From assembly GCA_900549475.1 (NCBI GenBank), contig UROF01000014.1, positions 1 to 58,591 on the forward strand: 58,591 nucleotides of DNA. Direction: 5' to 3'. Below, piece by piece: positions 32,794 through 41,355 of the stretch (its first letter is position 1; each line of letters opens with the position of its first letter). Position numbers and translations under genes: made by a program. This DNA comes from an uncultured Eubacteriales bacterium (GTDB taxonomy: Bacteria > Bacillota > Clostridia > Oscillospirales > Oscillospiraceae). The notes under the pieces were generated by a model. That model was not told where the DNA came from, did not search any database, and worked only from the letters and a program-made list of their open reading frames with translations.

Positions 32794-33960
32794 TCAGATA
32801 TAGCTCTTCTCTACTTCCACCACAGCGTAGTAGTTGCCGTCCAGGGTACGAACTGCCGTACGAATGCGGTCGGCCACATCGTGGTCGGTAAGAGGGCAGT
32901 TGAAGGGGACCACCACATCGAAAATCACATTGGTGTGGGTGGGACCGGTGACCATGCGGAAGTCGTGGATGGTGATGCCCGGGTCAATGATCCGGGCCAG
33001 AGCCGCCACCCGCTCCCGGGTCTCCGCTGTCAAACCGTCATCCATCACCACCGGGTCCATGTGGATGGTAGCCACACAGCCCAGGGTGGTGGCCAGCTCC
33101 CGCTCCGCCGTATCCACCACGTCGTGGAGAGCCAGGATATCCCCGCTGGCAGGCACCTCCGCATGGAGGGACAAGATCCGCCGTCCCGGACCGTAGTCGT
33201 GGACGATCAGATCGTGAATGCCGATGATCTCCGGATGGGAGAGCACCAGGTCCTGGACCTCCCGGACAAACTCCGGAGAGGGCGGCTGGCCCAGCAGGGG
33301 GTTGATGGTCTCCCGGGCGGCGTTGATGCCCGCCCACAGGATGAAGCAGGCCACGGCAGCGCCGCACCAACCATCGATGTACACATGCCAGAAGTGGCCG
33401 GCCAGGGTGCTCAGCAGCACCGCCGTTGTGGCCAGACAGTCGCTGAGGCTGTCGGTGGCGGTGGCGGCCATGGCAGCGGAGTCGATCTTCTTGGACACCG
33501 CGCGGTTATAGGCGGCCATATACAGCTTGACAGCAATGGAGGCGATCAGGATCCCCACCACCACCGGGCTGAAGGTAACTTCCTCCGGGTGAAGGATCTT
33601 CTCGATAGAGGTTTTACCCAGCTCCACGCCCATGAGCAGTATCACCATGGACACCACCAGGCCGGAGACATACTCCATACGGCCGTGGCCGAAGGGGTGG
33701 TGGCTGTCGGGCTTCTGGGCTGCCAGCTTGAACCCCAGAAGGGTCACCACCGAGGAGCCCGCATCGGACAGGTTGTTGAAAGCGTCGGCAGTAATGGCGA
33801 TGGAGCCGCTGAGCAGCCCTGCCAGGAACTTCCCGGCAAACAGCAGCAGGTTCAGGCCGATGCCTACCGCGCCGCAGAGTATACCGTAAGCCCGCCGCAC
33901 AGCGGGATCGGCTACATTATTGTAGTCCCGGATCAGCTTCCGGGCCAGTAATCGGATCAT
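32794..33960 (-). CDS. Cation diffusion facilitator (CDF) metal exporter
   Basis: A 388-residue exporter. Six helices in the N-terminal half carry the metal-site residues AITADAFNNLSDAGSS (HD-x-D-like A-site with DxxxD, about 57-72) and ATATDSLSDCLATT (about 166-179); the SHHPFGHGRMEYV loop (about 86-98) is the CDF signature. Both sites have Asp instead of the His common in zinc-specific members, a pattern often seen in Mn2+/Fe2+ transporters (inference). The C-terminal region (about 210-388) is longer than usual. ATG 33960 is preceded by GGAGG. Last gene of an operon with NhaC and a zinc-ribbon protein. Confidence 0.9.
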   Translation of the reverse strand: MIRLLARKLIRDYNNVADPAVRRAYGILCGAVGIGLNLLLFAGKFLAGLLSGSIAITADAFNNLSDAGSSVVTLLGFKLAAQKPDSHHPFGHGRMEYVSGLVVSMVILLMGVELGKTSIEKILHPEEVTFSPVVVGILIASIAVKLYMAAYNRAVSKKIDSAAMAATATDSLSDCLATTAVLLSTLAGHFWHVYIDGWCGAAVACFILWAGINAARETINPLLGQPPSPEFVREVQDLVLSHPEIIGIHDLIVHDYGPGRRILSLHAEVPASGDILALHDVVDTAERELATTLGCVATIHMDPVVMDDGLTAETRERVAALARIIDPGITIHDFRMVTGPTHTNVIFDVVVPFNCPLTDHDVADRIRTAVRTLDGNYYAVVEVEKSYI

Positions 33961-34023
33961 ACAGACCTCCATGATCAGCAGATTCCGCCTCGTGTCCCCC
34001 CATGGGGGTATGGGCGGGGGCGC

Positions 34024-35334
34024 TCAGTTCTCCTGCGCCCTCCGGGGATAGAAGAATCGCTTGGTAAACAGGTAGCAGATGGGGATCAGCCACAACAGCA
34101 GGGCATAGAGCAGCGCGCTGCTGTCCGCACCCAGCATGGCCAGGGGGATGCTGCAGGCAATGGACCAGGGGATCAGGCCGGCGATCAGGATACCGGAGTT
34201 CTCGATATCCATAGCCAGCTCCTCCCGGTCGTCATAGCAGCGGCGCAGCAGCTGCTCGGAGAGGATACTGGTCACCGCCTGGTTGCACAGCACCATGGCC
34301 GTGAGGGTAGACACCACGATCATAGCAGGGAAGGCGCCGATCTTTCCCGCCAGAGCCTCCGCCTTCTGCTGCATGGGCTCCAGATCGCCGGTGCCCTCCA
34401 GGATGCCGGAGTACAGGCCGGTGAGGATGACGATGACATAGCTGACCATCATGCTGGTGATGCCGCCGCCGCCCAGCACGGCATTCAGCGCCGGGTCTGC
34501 CGGGTGGTAGCCGCCCCAGGCAGCCGACAGCACCTCCCAGAGGCTGAAGCCCTGGACCGCCATCGCCAGCACCGCCGCCACGGCGATGCTGCCCAGCATG
34601 GCCAGCTTGATAGGCACCTTAAACAGAGGCAGCAGGAACATCACCGCCGCCGGCAGCAGGGCCAGCCAGGTAATGGAGAAGTTCCCCTCCAGAGCAGAAA
34701 GCACCGACTGGTCCATCCGGGCCAGGGGATTGCGCAGGGATAGCACCACATAGATGCCCAGGGTCAAAAGGGTGGGGAGGAGGGCCGTACGCAGCATCTG
34801 GCGAACATTCCGATAAAGGTCCGTGTCCGTCACCGCCGCCACCAGGCTGGCCGCCGAGGAGGCGGGACTGCACCGGTCCCCGAAGTAGACGCCGGAGAGG
34901 ATCACACCCGCCGCCAGAGCAGGGTCCACACCGCCGGACCGGGCCAGAGCCATAAGGATCACCCCCATGGTGCTGCTGACCCCATAGGAGGTGCCCAGCA
35001 CATAGCTCAATGCCACGCACAGGAGGAACGCCACCACTAGGAACAGCCCCGGCGTCACCAGCTCCACGCCCATGACGATGCAGTAGGCAATGGTGCCTCC
35101 TACCCGCCACACACCGGTGATAATGCCGATGAGGAAGATCACTTCCACTACGATCAGGGATTTCCGGCACTTTTTCCAGGCCATCTCCCACAGCTGCCGG
35201 TGGGTAAAACCCTGGCGCAGACCCAGCAGCCAGAACAGCACCAGTCCCCCCAGCAGCGCCCAGGCCACCGAGAGGCCCGTGACCAGGCACCCGGCCACCA
35301 TGGCCAGGAACAACACAAAACAGGCGATCAGCAT
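34024..35334 (-). CDS. NhaC-family Na+/H+ antiporter
   Basis: A 436-residue antiporter with about eleven to twelve hydrophobic segments. The GVILSGVYFGDRCSPASSAASLVAA stretch (about 143-167 in this frame) and the GTSYGVSSTMGVI segment are typical of NhaC proteins and include polar residues of the ion path. The start codon overlaps the TAG stop of the zinc-ribbon gene (AATAGTATG), showing coupling, with a weak GGGG upstream. Expels Na+ in exchange for protons, or possibly an organic acid. The CDF exporter follows by 63 bases. Confidence 0.88.
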   Translation of the reverse strand: MLIACFVLFLAMVAGCLVTGLSVAWALLGGLVLFWLLGLRQGFTHRQLWEMAWKKCRKSLIVVEVIFLIGIITGVWRVGGTIAYCIVMGVELVTPGLFLVVAFLLCVALSYVLGTSYGVSSTMGVILMALARSGGVDPALAAGVILSGVYFGDRCSPASSAASLVAAVTDTDLYRNVRQMLRTALLPTLLTLGIYVVLSLRNPLARMDQSVLSALEGNFSITWLALLPAAVMFLLPLFKVPIKLAMLGSIAVAAVLAMAVQGFSLWEVLSAAWGGYHPADPALNAVLGGGGITSMMVSYVIVILTGLYSGILEGTGDLEPMQQKAEALAGKIGAFPAMIVVSTLTAMVLCNQAVTSILSEQLLRRCYDDREELAMDIENSGILIAGLIPWSIACSIPLAMLGADSSALLYALLLWLIPICYLFTKRFFYPRRAQEN

Positions 35335-35335
35335 A

Positions 35336-35935
35336 CTATTTCTGCCCCTTAATGGTGAGGGTGTAGTGGCAGCACAGCCGGTCCAGATCCTCATCAGTGG
35401 CGGCAGGGATGCGGAGCTTTCCCCCGCAGGACCGGCACACCAGGTCTACCGCCGCGCCGTGGACCTCGATGGCACAGTTCTTACTGCCGCAGGCGCAGGA
35501 GATCCCTCCCCGGGCCATCATATCCCGCAGCTCTGAGAGGACCTCGTACATGATGACGCTGTCTACAAAGGGCTCCTCTCCGGCGTCCTTTTTCTTCTGC
35601 ATCGCTACCTCCAGATCCCCCAGAGCCCGCTGGACCCGGTAGGGCTCACCGATGTAGCAGCACAGCTGCCGGGTAGCAGGGCAGGCAAGGCCCACGCCCT
35701 CTCCCTCCATCACCTGGGAAACAGGCACCTCCGCCCGGTGCTCGCCGCCGCATACGCCGCAGGGCACCGTCACGCGAAACACCTGCCCGTCGCTCTCCGC
35801 TTTCAGCTCGCTGCGGCCGCAGTCGCACACCAGGCCCACCGCCGCAGCACTGAGGGCAAAGGCGGTGCGCTCACCGTACACGCTCTTGCCGCACTCGGGA
35901 CAGATATAACCCAGGGCTCGTTTCTCTTCCGCCAT
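35336..35935 (-). CDS. Cysteine-rich zinc-ribbon-like protein of unknown function
   Basis: A 199-residue soluble protein with paired cysteines: YICPECGKS (about 10-18), LVCDCGRS, VPCGVCGGEH (about 58-67), CCYIGEPY, SCACGSKNCAIE and VCRSCGGKLRI (about 172-182). The layout indicates three or four zinc knuckles. I recognise no named family; similar cysteine-rich proteins occur in Clostridia. It begins an operon with NhaC and CDF, so a metal or ion-stress link is plausible. AAGGAGG lies before the ATG at 35935; the stop overlaps the NhaC start. Confidence 0.78.
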   Translation of the reverse strand: MAEEKRALGYICPECGKSVYGERTAFALSAAAVGLVCDCGRSELKAESDGQVFRVTVPCGVCGGEHRAEVPVSQVMEGEGVGLACPATRQLCCYIGEPYRVQRALGDLEVAMQKKKDAGEEPFVDSVIMYEVLSELRDMMARGGISCACGSKNCAIEVHGAAVDLVCRSCGGKLRIPAATDEDLDRLCCHYTLTIKGQK

Positions 35936-35968
35936 GGAAAGGTCCTCCTTGGTCAAAGCATTCTTTTT

Positions 35969-35997
35969 ATTATACGATACTCTGGTGCTGTTTTCCA
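35969..35997 (-). promoter_or_regulatory. Promoter of the zinc-ribbon-NhaC-CDF operon
   Basis: On the minus strand TGGAAA (35997-35992), 17-base spacer, TATAAT (35974-35969), 34 bases before the ATG. Confidence 0.75.
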
Positions 35998-36017
35998 GTC
36001 CTGAATACAAATTTTTA

Positions 36018-36045
36018 CCCCGTCCGGCGAAAAATCCGGACGGGG
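36018..36045. terminator. GC-rich hairpin between the lipoprotein gene and the zinc-ribbon operon
   Basis: A 10-bp perfect stem CCCCGTCCGG/CCGGACGGGG with an 8-base loop lies 11 bases after the lipoprotein's stop. The plus strand shows CTTGTTTT afterwards; the minus strand has only TAAAAATTT, so function as a terminator is probable but imperfect. Confidence 0.55.
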
Positions 36046-36056
36046 CTTGTTTTCCC

Positions 36057-36578
36057 TTATTCCACGGTAAAGTAAGCGTAGTAATCCCGCTGGTCGTAGT
36101 CTCCGGTACCCCGGAAATCCATCACCGTTTTCCCCAGCCGGTAGCTGCCCGGGGTCAGTTCCCCGTAGAGAGCGGACCAGCTCTGCTCCAGCTCCGTATC
36201 GCCATCCATATTGATGACATAGGCCATCATATCCCAGGCCATGTCCTCGATCAGAGGTTCCACCTCCACCCAGGTGCCGTCCTGCTCCTTTTCCAGCCAG
36301 AAGGGGCTGCCGGTCTCCAACTCGCCGGTAGGCGCGCCGTCCCGCTGGACAAAGCGCAGCGTCAGCCCGGTGGGTGATACGTCCTCCGCCGCCAGGGCCA
36401 GGCCCCATTCATCCTCCTGTGCCTGGGCTGCCACATCTCCGGCAGTCTGTCCCGTGGCCGCCTGTCCCGTCACCTTCTGTCCGGAGACATCATTCTCTGT
36501 CCGGCCGCTGCTGTCACCACCGCCGCATCCGGTGAGCAGCAGCGCCAGAAGCAGTGCCAGTACCAATAACTTTTCCAT
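36057..36578 (-). CDS. Lipoprotein with bacterial Ig-like domain
   Basis: A 173-residue secreted lipoprotein. The signal MEKLLVLALLLALLLTGC ends in a lipobox with Cys18; a linker rich in Gly, Ser, Thr and Gln (about 19-52) leads to a beta-rich domain (about 60-173) with LEKEQDGTWVEVEPL and LTPGSYRLGKTVMDFRG, features of the Ig-like domain family common in Clostridia. Function unknown; a surface binding role is likely. AAGGAGG is 8 bases before the ATG. It stands alone, divergent from spoVAD. Confidence 0.83.
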   Translation of the reverse strand: MEKLLVLALLLALLLTGCGGGDSSGRTENDVSGQKVTGQAATGQTAGDVAAQAQEDEWGLALAAEDVSPTGLTLRFVQRDGAPTGELETGSPFWLEKEQDGTWVEVEPLIEDMAWDMMAYVINMDGDTELEQSWSALYGELTPGSYRLGKTVMDFRGTGDYDQRDYYAYFTVE

Positions 36579-36675
36579 TTTGTTTTCCTCCTTACCTATC
36601 GTTTCTTTCCACTGCTACAGACGTAAAGACGCGCCGGTTGTTCCCTTCCTCTCAGGAATTTTTTCAAAAACTTTC

Positions 36676-36705
36676 TTATGTTTTTTGCACCATCGGGCCA
36701 TACTA
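36676..36705 (+). promoter_or_regulatory. Putative sigma-G promoter of spoVAD-spoVAE
   Basis: CATACTA (36699-36705) preceded at 18 bases by TTATG (36676-36680), 4 of 5 bases of the sigma-G -35 element GHATR. The same -10 occurs before the SpoVAF-like gene. spoVA operons are sigma-G-dependent in Bacillus. Confidence 0.5.
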
Positions 36706-36758
36706 GAGCTATACCGCCATGATATGCGGAATTTTTTCTGATACGGGAGGCGACGCCC

Positions 36759-37784
36759 TTGAACACCCCGCCCGCCGGCCGCACCATCACCCTCACGCGG
36801 CCCGCCTATATCCAATCCCATGCCGCCGTGGGCGGGCGGCAGGAGAGCCTGGGACCTTTGGCTCCTTGGTTCGACCACCTCTGCGAGGACAGCTTTTTCG
36901 GGGAGAAAACCTGGGAGAAGGCGGAGAGCACCATGCAGAAAACTGCGCTGACCCTGGCCCTGGAAAAGGCGGGGCTCCAGCCGGAGGACCTGAATTTCGT
37001 GCTGGCCGGAGACCTTCTCAACCAGTGCATCGGCACCTCCTTTGGCCTTCGGTCCTTCCGCATCCCCTTCTTCGGCCTCTACGGCGCCTGCTCCACCATG
37101 GGGGAATCCCTGGCCCTGGGGTCACTGCTGGTGTCCGGAGGGTTTGCCCGGCGGGTAGGGGCCATGACCTCCAGCCACTTCTGCACCGCCGAGCGGCAGT
37201 ACCGCATGCCGGTGCCCTACGGCAGCCAGCGTACCCCCACCGCCCAGTGGACCGCCACCGCCTCCGGCTGCTGCCTGCTGGGTGCGGAGAAGACCCCTCT
37301 GGCTGTCACCGCCGTCACCTGTGGGCGGATCGTGGACCTGGGAGTCACCGACGCCAACAACATGGGCGCCGCCATGGCCCCGGCGGCCTTTGACACCCTC
37401 CAGGCCCACTTTACCTCCACCGGCACCACTCCGGCGGACTACGACCTGGTGCTCACCGGGGACCTGGGAGTCCTGGGTCACCAGATGGTCACGGAGCTCT
37501 TTGCCCGGGAGGGCGTGAACATGGGGAACAACTACCTGGACTGCGGCATGCTGCTCTACGACATCGAAAAGCAGGATATGCACGCCGGTGCCAGCGGCTG
37601 CGGCTGCTCGGCCTCGGTGCTGTGCGGCTACCTGCTGGGTAAAATGGAGGAAGGTCAATGGAAGAAAATTCTCTTTGCCCCTACCGGCGCCCTGCTGTCC
37701 CCGGTCTCCACTTCCCAGGGCGAGAGTATCCCCGGTATCTGCCACGCCGTCTGCATCCAGGCGACAGACACCATCACATCATAA
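36759..37784 (+). CDS. spoVAD: Stage V sporulation protein AD (SpoVAD)
   Basis: A 341-residue thiolase-fold protein that binds dipicolinic acid and takes part in its uptake into and release from spores, on the outer face of the inner spore membrane. Seen: ADDLLNQCIGTSFGLR-like stretch (about 84-100: AGDLLNQCIGTSFGLR), GLYGACSTMGESL, and GNNYLDCGMLLYD with AGASGCGCSASV near the C-terminus. The TTG at 36759 has GGGAGG 8 bases upstream. SpoVAC, usually just upstream, is absent here; spoVAE follows at 31 bases. Confidence 0.95.
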   Translation: MNTPPAGRTITLTRPAYIQSHAAVGGRQESLGPLAPWFDHLCEDSFFGEKTWEKAESTMQKTALTLALEKAGLQPEDLNFVLAGDLLNQCIGTSFGLRSFRIPFFGLYGACSTMGESLALGSLLVSGGFARRVGAMTSSHFCTAERQYRMPVPYGSQRTPTAQWTATASGCCLLGAEKTPLAVTAVTCGRIVDLGVTDANNMGAAMAPAAFDTLQAHFTSTGTTPADYDLVLTGDLGVLGHQMVTELFAREGVNMGNNYLDCGMLLYDIEKQDMHAGASGCGCSASVLCGYLLGKMEEGQWKKILFAPTGALLSPVSTSQGESIPGICHAVCIQATDTITS

Positions 37785-37815
37785 CGGAGGCATTTCCTCC
37801 GGGGAGGACGTATGT

Positions 37816-38172
37816 ATGCAATATCTCAACGCATTCCTGTGCGGCGGCATCCTATGTGTCATCGGCCAGATTTTCATCGACAAAACCAAGCTTACCCCCG
37901 CCCGTATCCTGACGGGGTATGTTGTGACCGGCGTGTTTTTGGAGGCCATCGGTGTGTATGCGCCCATTGCGGACTGGGGGGGTGCGGGTGCCAGCGTACC
38001 CCTGACGGGCTTTGGCTCCAGTCTGGCCAAGGGGGTTGAGAAGGCCGTGGCGGAGCAGGGCTGGCTGGGAATCCTCACCGGCGGCCTCACCGCCACCGCC
38101 GGCGGCATCGCCGCGGCGGTGATCTTCGCCGCCCTCGCCGCCCTGGTGTTCCGGCCGGGGGAAAAGCGGTGA
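37816..38172 (+). CDS. spoVAE: Stage V sporulation protein AE (SpoVAE)
   Basis: A 118-residue membrane protein with about three to four helices. The start MQYLNAFLCGGILCVIGQI, the FIDKTKLTPARIL segment and PLTGFGSSLAKGV (about 62-74) are the SpoVAE/AEB signatures. Works with SpoVAC and SpoVAD as the dipicolinate channel of the spore inner membrane. The ATG at 37816 follows GGAGG; a nearby ATG four bases earlier is in another frame. Followed by two inverted repeats, the second a strong terminator. Confidence 0.94.
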   Translation: MQYLNAFLCGGILCVIGQIFIDKTKLTPARILTGYVVTGVFLEAIGVYAPIADWGGAGASVPLTGFGSSLAKGVEKAVAEQGWLGILTGGLTATAGGIAAAVIFAALAALVFRPGEKR

Positions 38173-38230
38173 CCTCCTCACAGCCAGAGCCGGCTGTGAG
38201 GTCCCTATAGCTCTTCTATACAGCAGCAGA

Positions 38231-38268
38231 TGCGCCGGAGCGGCTTGCAGCCGCTCCGGCGCATTTTT
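38231..38268 (+). terminator. Terminator of spoVAD-spoVAE
   Basis: A 14-bp perfect stem (TGCGCCGGAGCGGC with its complement), 5-base loop and five T residues. Confidence 0.9.
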
Positions 38269-38343
38269 ATCTGCCCTGCTTCTTCCATATCCTGTCAAAC
38301 AAAAACCTTCCCCACTCTGCCGCCGTCCTATCCAAAAGCCATA

Positions 38344-38372
38344 TTGCAAAAATCCCTCCGCCGCTTTACAAT
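38344..38372 (+). promoter_or_regulatory. Promoter of the glycosidase operon
   Basis: TTGCAA (38344-38349), 17-base spacer, TACAAT (38367-38372), 38 bases before the GH1 start. Confidence 0.77.
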
Positions 38373-38409
38373 GGAGTATATTGGAGGGAAAGTAAGGAGG
38401 ACACGCCTT

Positions 38410-39702
38410 ATGGAATATACGCTCAAGCCCGGGATGCTCCTGGGCGCCGCCACCGCCGCCACCCAGATCGAGGGCGGCGATCAAAACAACAACTGGTACG
38501 ACTGGTACCGCCGGGGCTACATCAAGGACAACAGCGACCCCTCTGTAGCCACGGAGCACTATGTTCGCTGGCGGGAGAACCTGGACCTGATGGCGGACAT
38601 GGGCCTTCAGTGCTACCGCTTCGGCCTGGAGTGGAGCCGCATCGAGCCGGAGGAGGGGATATTCTCCCAGGAGGCTCTGGACCACTACCGCGAGGAGATC
38701 ACGGCCATGAAGGAGCGGGGCATCCGGCCCCTTCTCACCCTGCACCACTTCAGCAATCCTCTCTGGCTGGAGGAGAAAGGCGCCTTCCTCAGCGCCGACA
38801 ACATCACCTACTACCTCCGCTACGTCCACAAGGTGGTGGAGGCCCTGGGAGATCTGGTCAGCGAGTACATCACCATCAACGAGCCCAACGTCTACGCCTT
38901 CAACAGCTACTTTGACGGTTCCTGGCCTCCGGGCAAGCGGAGCTTCCTGGCCATGAGCCGGGTGATGACCAATCTGGCTGCCGCCCACATCGAGGCCTAC
39001 GGCCTCATCCGCAAGACCCGGCTCCAGATGGGTCATACCGACACCAAGGTGAGCTTTGCCAATCACATGCGGGTATTTGTTCCCCGGGACGGGAAAAATC
39101 CCATCCACCGCTTCTGGGCAGAGCGGGCGGAGCAGCTGTTCCAGGGGAGCCTCACCGCCGCCATGTGCCGGGGCGTCCGGGCTTTCCCCATTGGAAAGCA
39201 CCCCGCCATCGTCCCCGGAGAGTTCTGTGACTTCCACGCCGTCAACTACTACACCCGTTCCACCGTCTCCGGCCCCGCCGACGGCGTGGCCGACGGCTGC
39301 CCTGTCAATGACCTGGGCTGGGAGATCTATCCCCAGGGCATTGTGGAGGTCAGCCGCAAGCTCTACCGTCTCCTGCCCCGGCCCATCTGGATCACGGAGA
39401 ACGGCACCTGTGACAACACCGACCGCTTCCGCGCCCGGTACATTGCCGAGCACCTGGCAGCCCTCTGTAACAGCGATCTTCCGGTGGAGCGGTACTACCA
39501 CTGGTGTTTCTGTGACAACTTTGAGTGGGTGGAAGGGGTCAGCGCCCGTTTCGGCCTGGTCCACGTGAACTACGACACCCAGGAACGCACCGTCAAGGAC
39601 AGCGGCGACTTCTACCGTCAGGTCATCGCCCAGGGCGGCGTCAGTGAGGAGCTGTGGCAGCGGTACTGCGGCGGGGCGTACCCGATAAATGGGGAGGGCT
39701 GA
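38410..39702 (+). CDS. GH1 family beta-glucosidase-like enzyme
   Basis: A 430-residue glycoside hydrolase family 1 enzyme. The acid/base Glu is in TINEPNVYA (about 155-163) and the nucleophile Glu in WITENGTCD (about 328-336). C-terminal DNFEWVEGVSARFGLVHV retains the Glu-Trp of aglycone-side sugar binding, which favours non-phosphorylated beta-glucosides or galactosides over 6-phospho-sugars; a GPH symporter two genes on agrees. Substrate not further determinable. AAGGAGG precedes the ATG. First gene of a three-gene sugar operon; the GH13 gene starts 4 bases after its stop. Confidence 0.92.
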   Translation: MEYTLKPGMLLGAATAATQIEGGDQNNNWYDWYRRGYIKDNSDPSVATEHYVRWRENLDLMADMGLQCYRFGLEWSRIEPEEGIFSQEALDHYREEITAMKERGIRPLLTLHHFSNPLWLEEKGAFLSADNITYYLRYVHKVVEALGDLVSEYITINEPNVYAFNSYFDGSWPPGKRSFLAMSRVMTNLAAAHIEAYGLIRKTRLQMGHTDTKVSFANHMRVFVPRDGKNPIHRFWAERAEQLFQGSLTAAMCRGVRAFPIGKHPAIVPGEFCDFHAVNYYTRSTVSGPADGVADGCPVNDLGWEIYPQGIVEVSRKLYRLLPRPIWITENGTCDNTDRFRARYIAEHLAALCNSDLPVERYYHWCFCDNFEWVEGVSARFGLVHVNYDTQERTVKDSGDFYRQVIAQGGVSEELWQRYCGGAYPINGEG

Positions 39703-39706
39703 GCCT

Positions 39707-41311
39707 ATGGCATGGTGGAAAGACGCGGTCATCTATCAGATCTATCCCCGGAGCTTTCAGGACTCCAACGGGGACGGCATCGGGGACATTCCCGGCATCA
39801 TCCGCCGCCTGGACCACATCCAGGCCCTGGGGGTGGACGCCATCTGGCTCTCCCCGGTATATGTTTCCCCCAACGCCGACAACGGCTATGACATCAGTGA
39901 TTACCGGGACATCAACCCGGAATACGGCACCATGGCGGACATGGAACACCTCATTGCCGAGGCCAGGCGCCGGGGCATCCGCATCATCATGGACCTGGTG
40001 GTCAATCACACCTCCACGGAGCACTGGTGGTTCCGCCAGAGCCGTGACAAGACCAGTCCCTACGCCGACTACTACTATTGGGCCAACGGGAAGGGGGACG
40101 GGAAGCTTCCCAACAACTGGACCGGCTTCTTCGGTGAGGACTGCTGGGAGTTTGACCCCCAGCGATGCCAGTACTACCTGCACCTCTTTGCCAAGACCCA
40201 GGCGGACCTGAACTACCACAACCCGGCGGTGCTGCGTGAAGTCAAGGACATCATGCGCTTCTGGCTGGAGAAGGGGGTGGCAGGCTTCCGCTGCGATGTC
40301 ATCAATATCCTTTATAAGGACAATCTGGAGAACGGAAAAAAACAGCTGGCTCTCACCGGCTCGGAGCACTACCTCTCCCTGGAGGGCACCCATGAGATCC
40401 TCCGGGAGCTGCGGAAGGTTTGTGACGAGTTTGACGCCTTCACAGTGGGAGAGACTGTATTCGTCACCCCCAAGGAGGCCCAGGACCTCTGCGGCATGGA
40501 CCGCCACGAGCTGGACATGGTGTTCTCCTTTGAACACATGGAGTGCGACCAGGTGCTGATCAAGTGGTTCAAGACCAAGTTCAAGCCCAAAAAGCTCTTT
40601 GACTGTCTCACCAAGTGGCAGAAGGCCCTGCCCTGGAACGCTTTGTATCTCGAAAACCACGACCAGCCCCGTTCCATCTCCCGGTTCGGCAGCAAGGCCC
40701 ATCCCCTGGAGAGCGGCAAGCTCCTGGCTACGCTGCTCCTGACCCTCCGGGGCACCCCCTTTATCTACCAGGGCCAGGAGATCGGCATGACCAACTTCGA
40801 CTTCACCCGGCTCCGGCAGCTCAATGACGTGGAGAGCCTCAACGTGGACAATGTCCTCGCCCGGCTCCATGTGCCCCAGGGCCTGCGCTGGCGGATCATT
40901 TCCCCCACCAGCCGGGACAACGCCCGCACCCCCTTCCAGTGGGAGAGCGGTGACGGCGCGGGCTTCACCACCGGCCGTCCCTGGCTGGGCATCAACCACA
41001 ACTGCAAGGACGTGAATCTCGCCGCCCAGGCGGAGGACCCAAACTCCCTTTTCCACTGGTACCAGGATCTCATCGCTCTGCGGCGGGATACCAAGGTCCT
41101 GCGCCGGGGAGCGTTCACTCCGCTGGAGTCCACCAAGCAGGTCTTTGCCTACCGGCGGGAACTGCCGGGTCAGGGATCTCTCACCATCGTCCTCAATTTC
41201 AGCGACAACCCGGCTACTACCGCCTGTCGGGGGACTATCCTGCGGGACAATTATGCCCGGGAATCCTTTGACGGCACCTTGCAGCCCTGGGAGGCTGTGA
41301 TCCTGGCGTGA
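39707..41311 (+). CDS. GH13 alpha-glucosidase (oligo-1,6-glucosidase-like)
   Basis: A 534-residue alpha-amylase-family enzyme. Start AWWKDAVIYQIYPRSFQDSNGDGIGD, DLVVNHTS (about 99-106), nucleophile Asp in GFRCDVINIL (about 195-204), acid/base Glu in TVGETVFV (about 247-254) and the third Asp in ENHDQPRS (about 320-327). Val directly after the nucleophile Asp is typical of enzymes acting on alpha-1,6 or related linkages (isomaltose, trehalulose type) rather than maltose. GGGAGGG is 8 bases before the ATG. It cooperates with the GH1 enzyme and GPH transporter in hydrolysing imported oligosaccharides. Confidence 0.93.
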   Translation: MAWWKDAVIYQIYPRSFQDSNGDGIGDIPGIIRRLDHIQALGVDAIWLSPVYVSPNADNGYDISDYRDINPEYGTMADMEHLIAEARRRGIRIIMDLVVNHTSTEHWWFRQSRDKTSPYADYYYWANGKGDGKLPNNWTGFFGEDCWEFDPQRCQYYLHLFAKTQADLNYHNPAVLREVKDIMRFWLEKGVAGFRCDVINILYKDNLENGKKQLALTGSEHYLSLEGTHEILRELRKVCDEFDAFTVGETVFVTPKEAQDLCGMDRHELDMVFSFEHMECDQVLIKWFKTKFKPKKLFDCLTKWQKALPWNALYLENHDQPRSISRFGSKAHPLESGKLLATLLLTLRGTPFIYQGQEIGMTNFDFTRLRQLNDVESLNVDNVLARLHVPQGLRWRIISPTSRDNARTPFQWESGDGAGFTTGRPWLGINHNCKDVNLAAQAEDPNSLFHWYQDLIALRRDTKVLRRGAFTPLESTKQVFAYRRELPGQGSLTIVLNFSDNPATTACRGTILRDNYARESFDGTLQPWEAVILA

Positions 41312-41355
41312 GCCGCCGGTAAGGGGCGGCCCCGCCCCCAATTTGGGAGGAAGCT

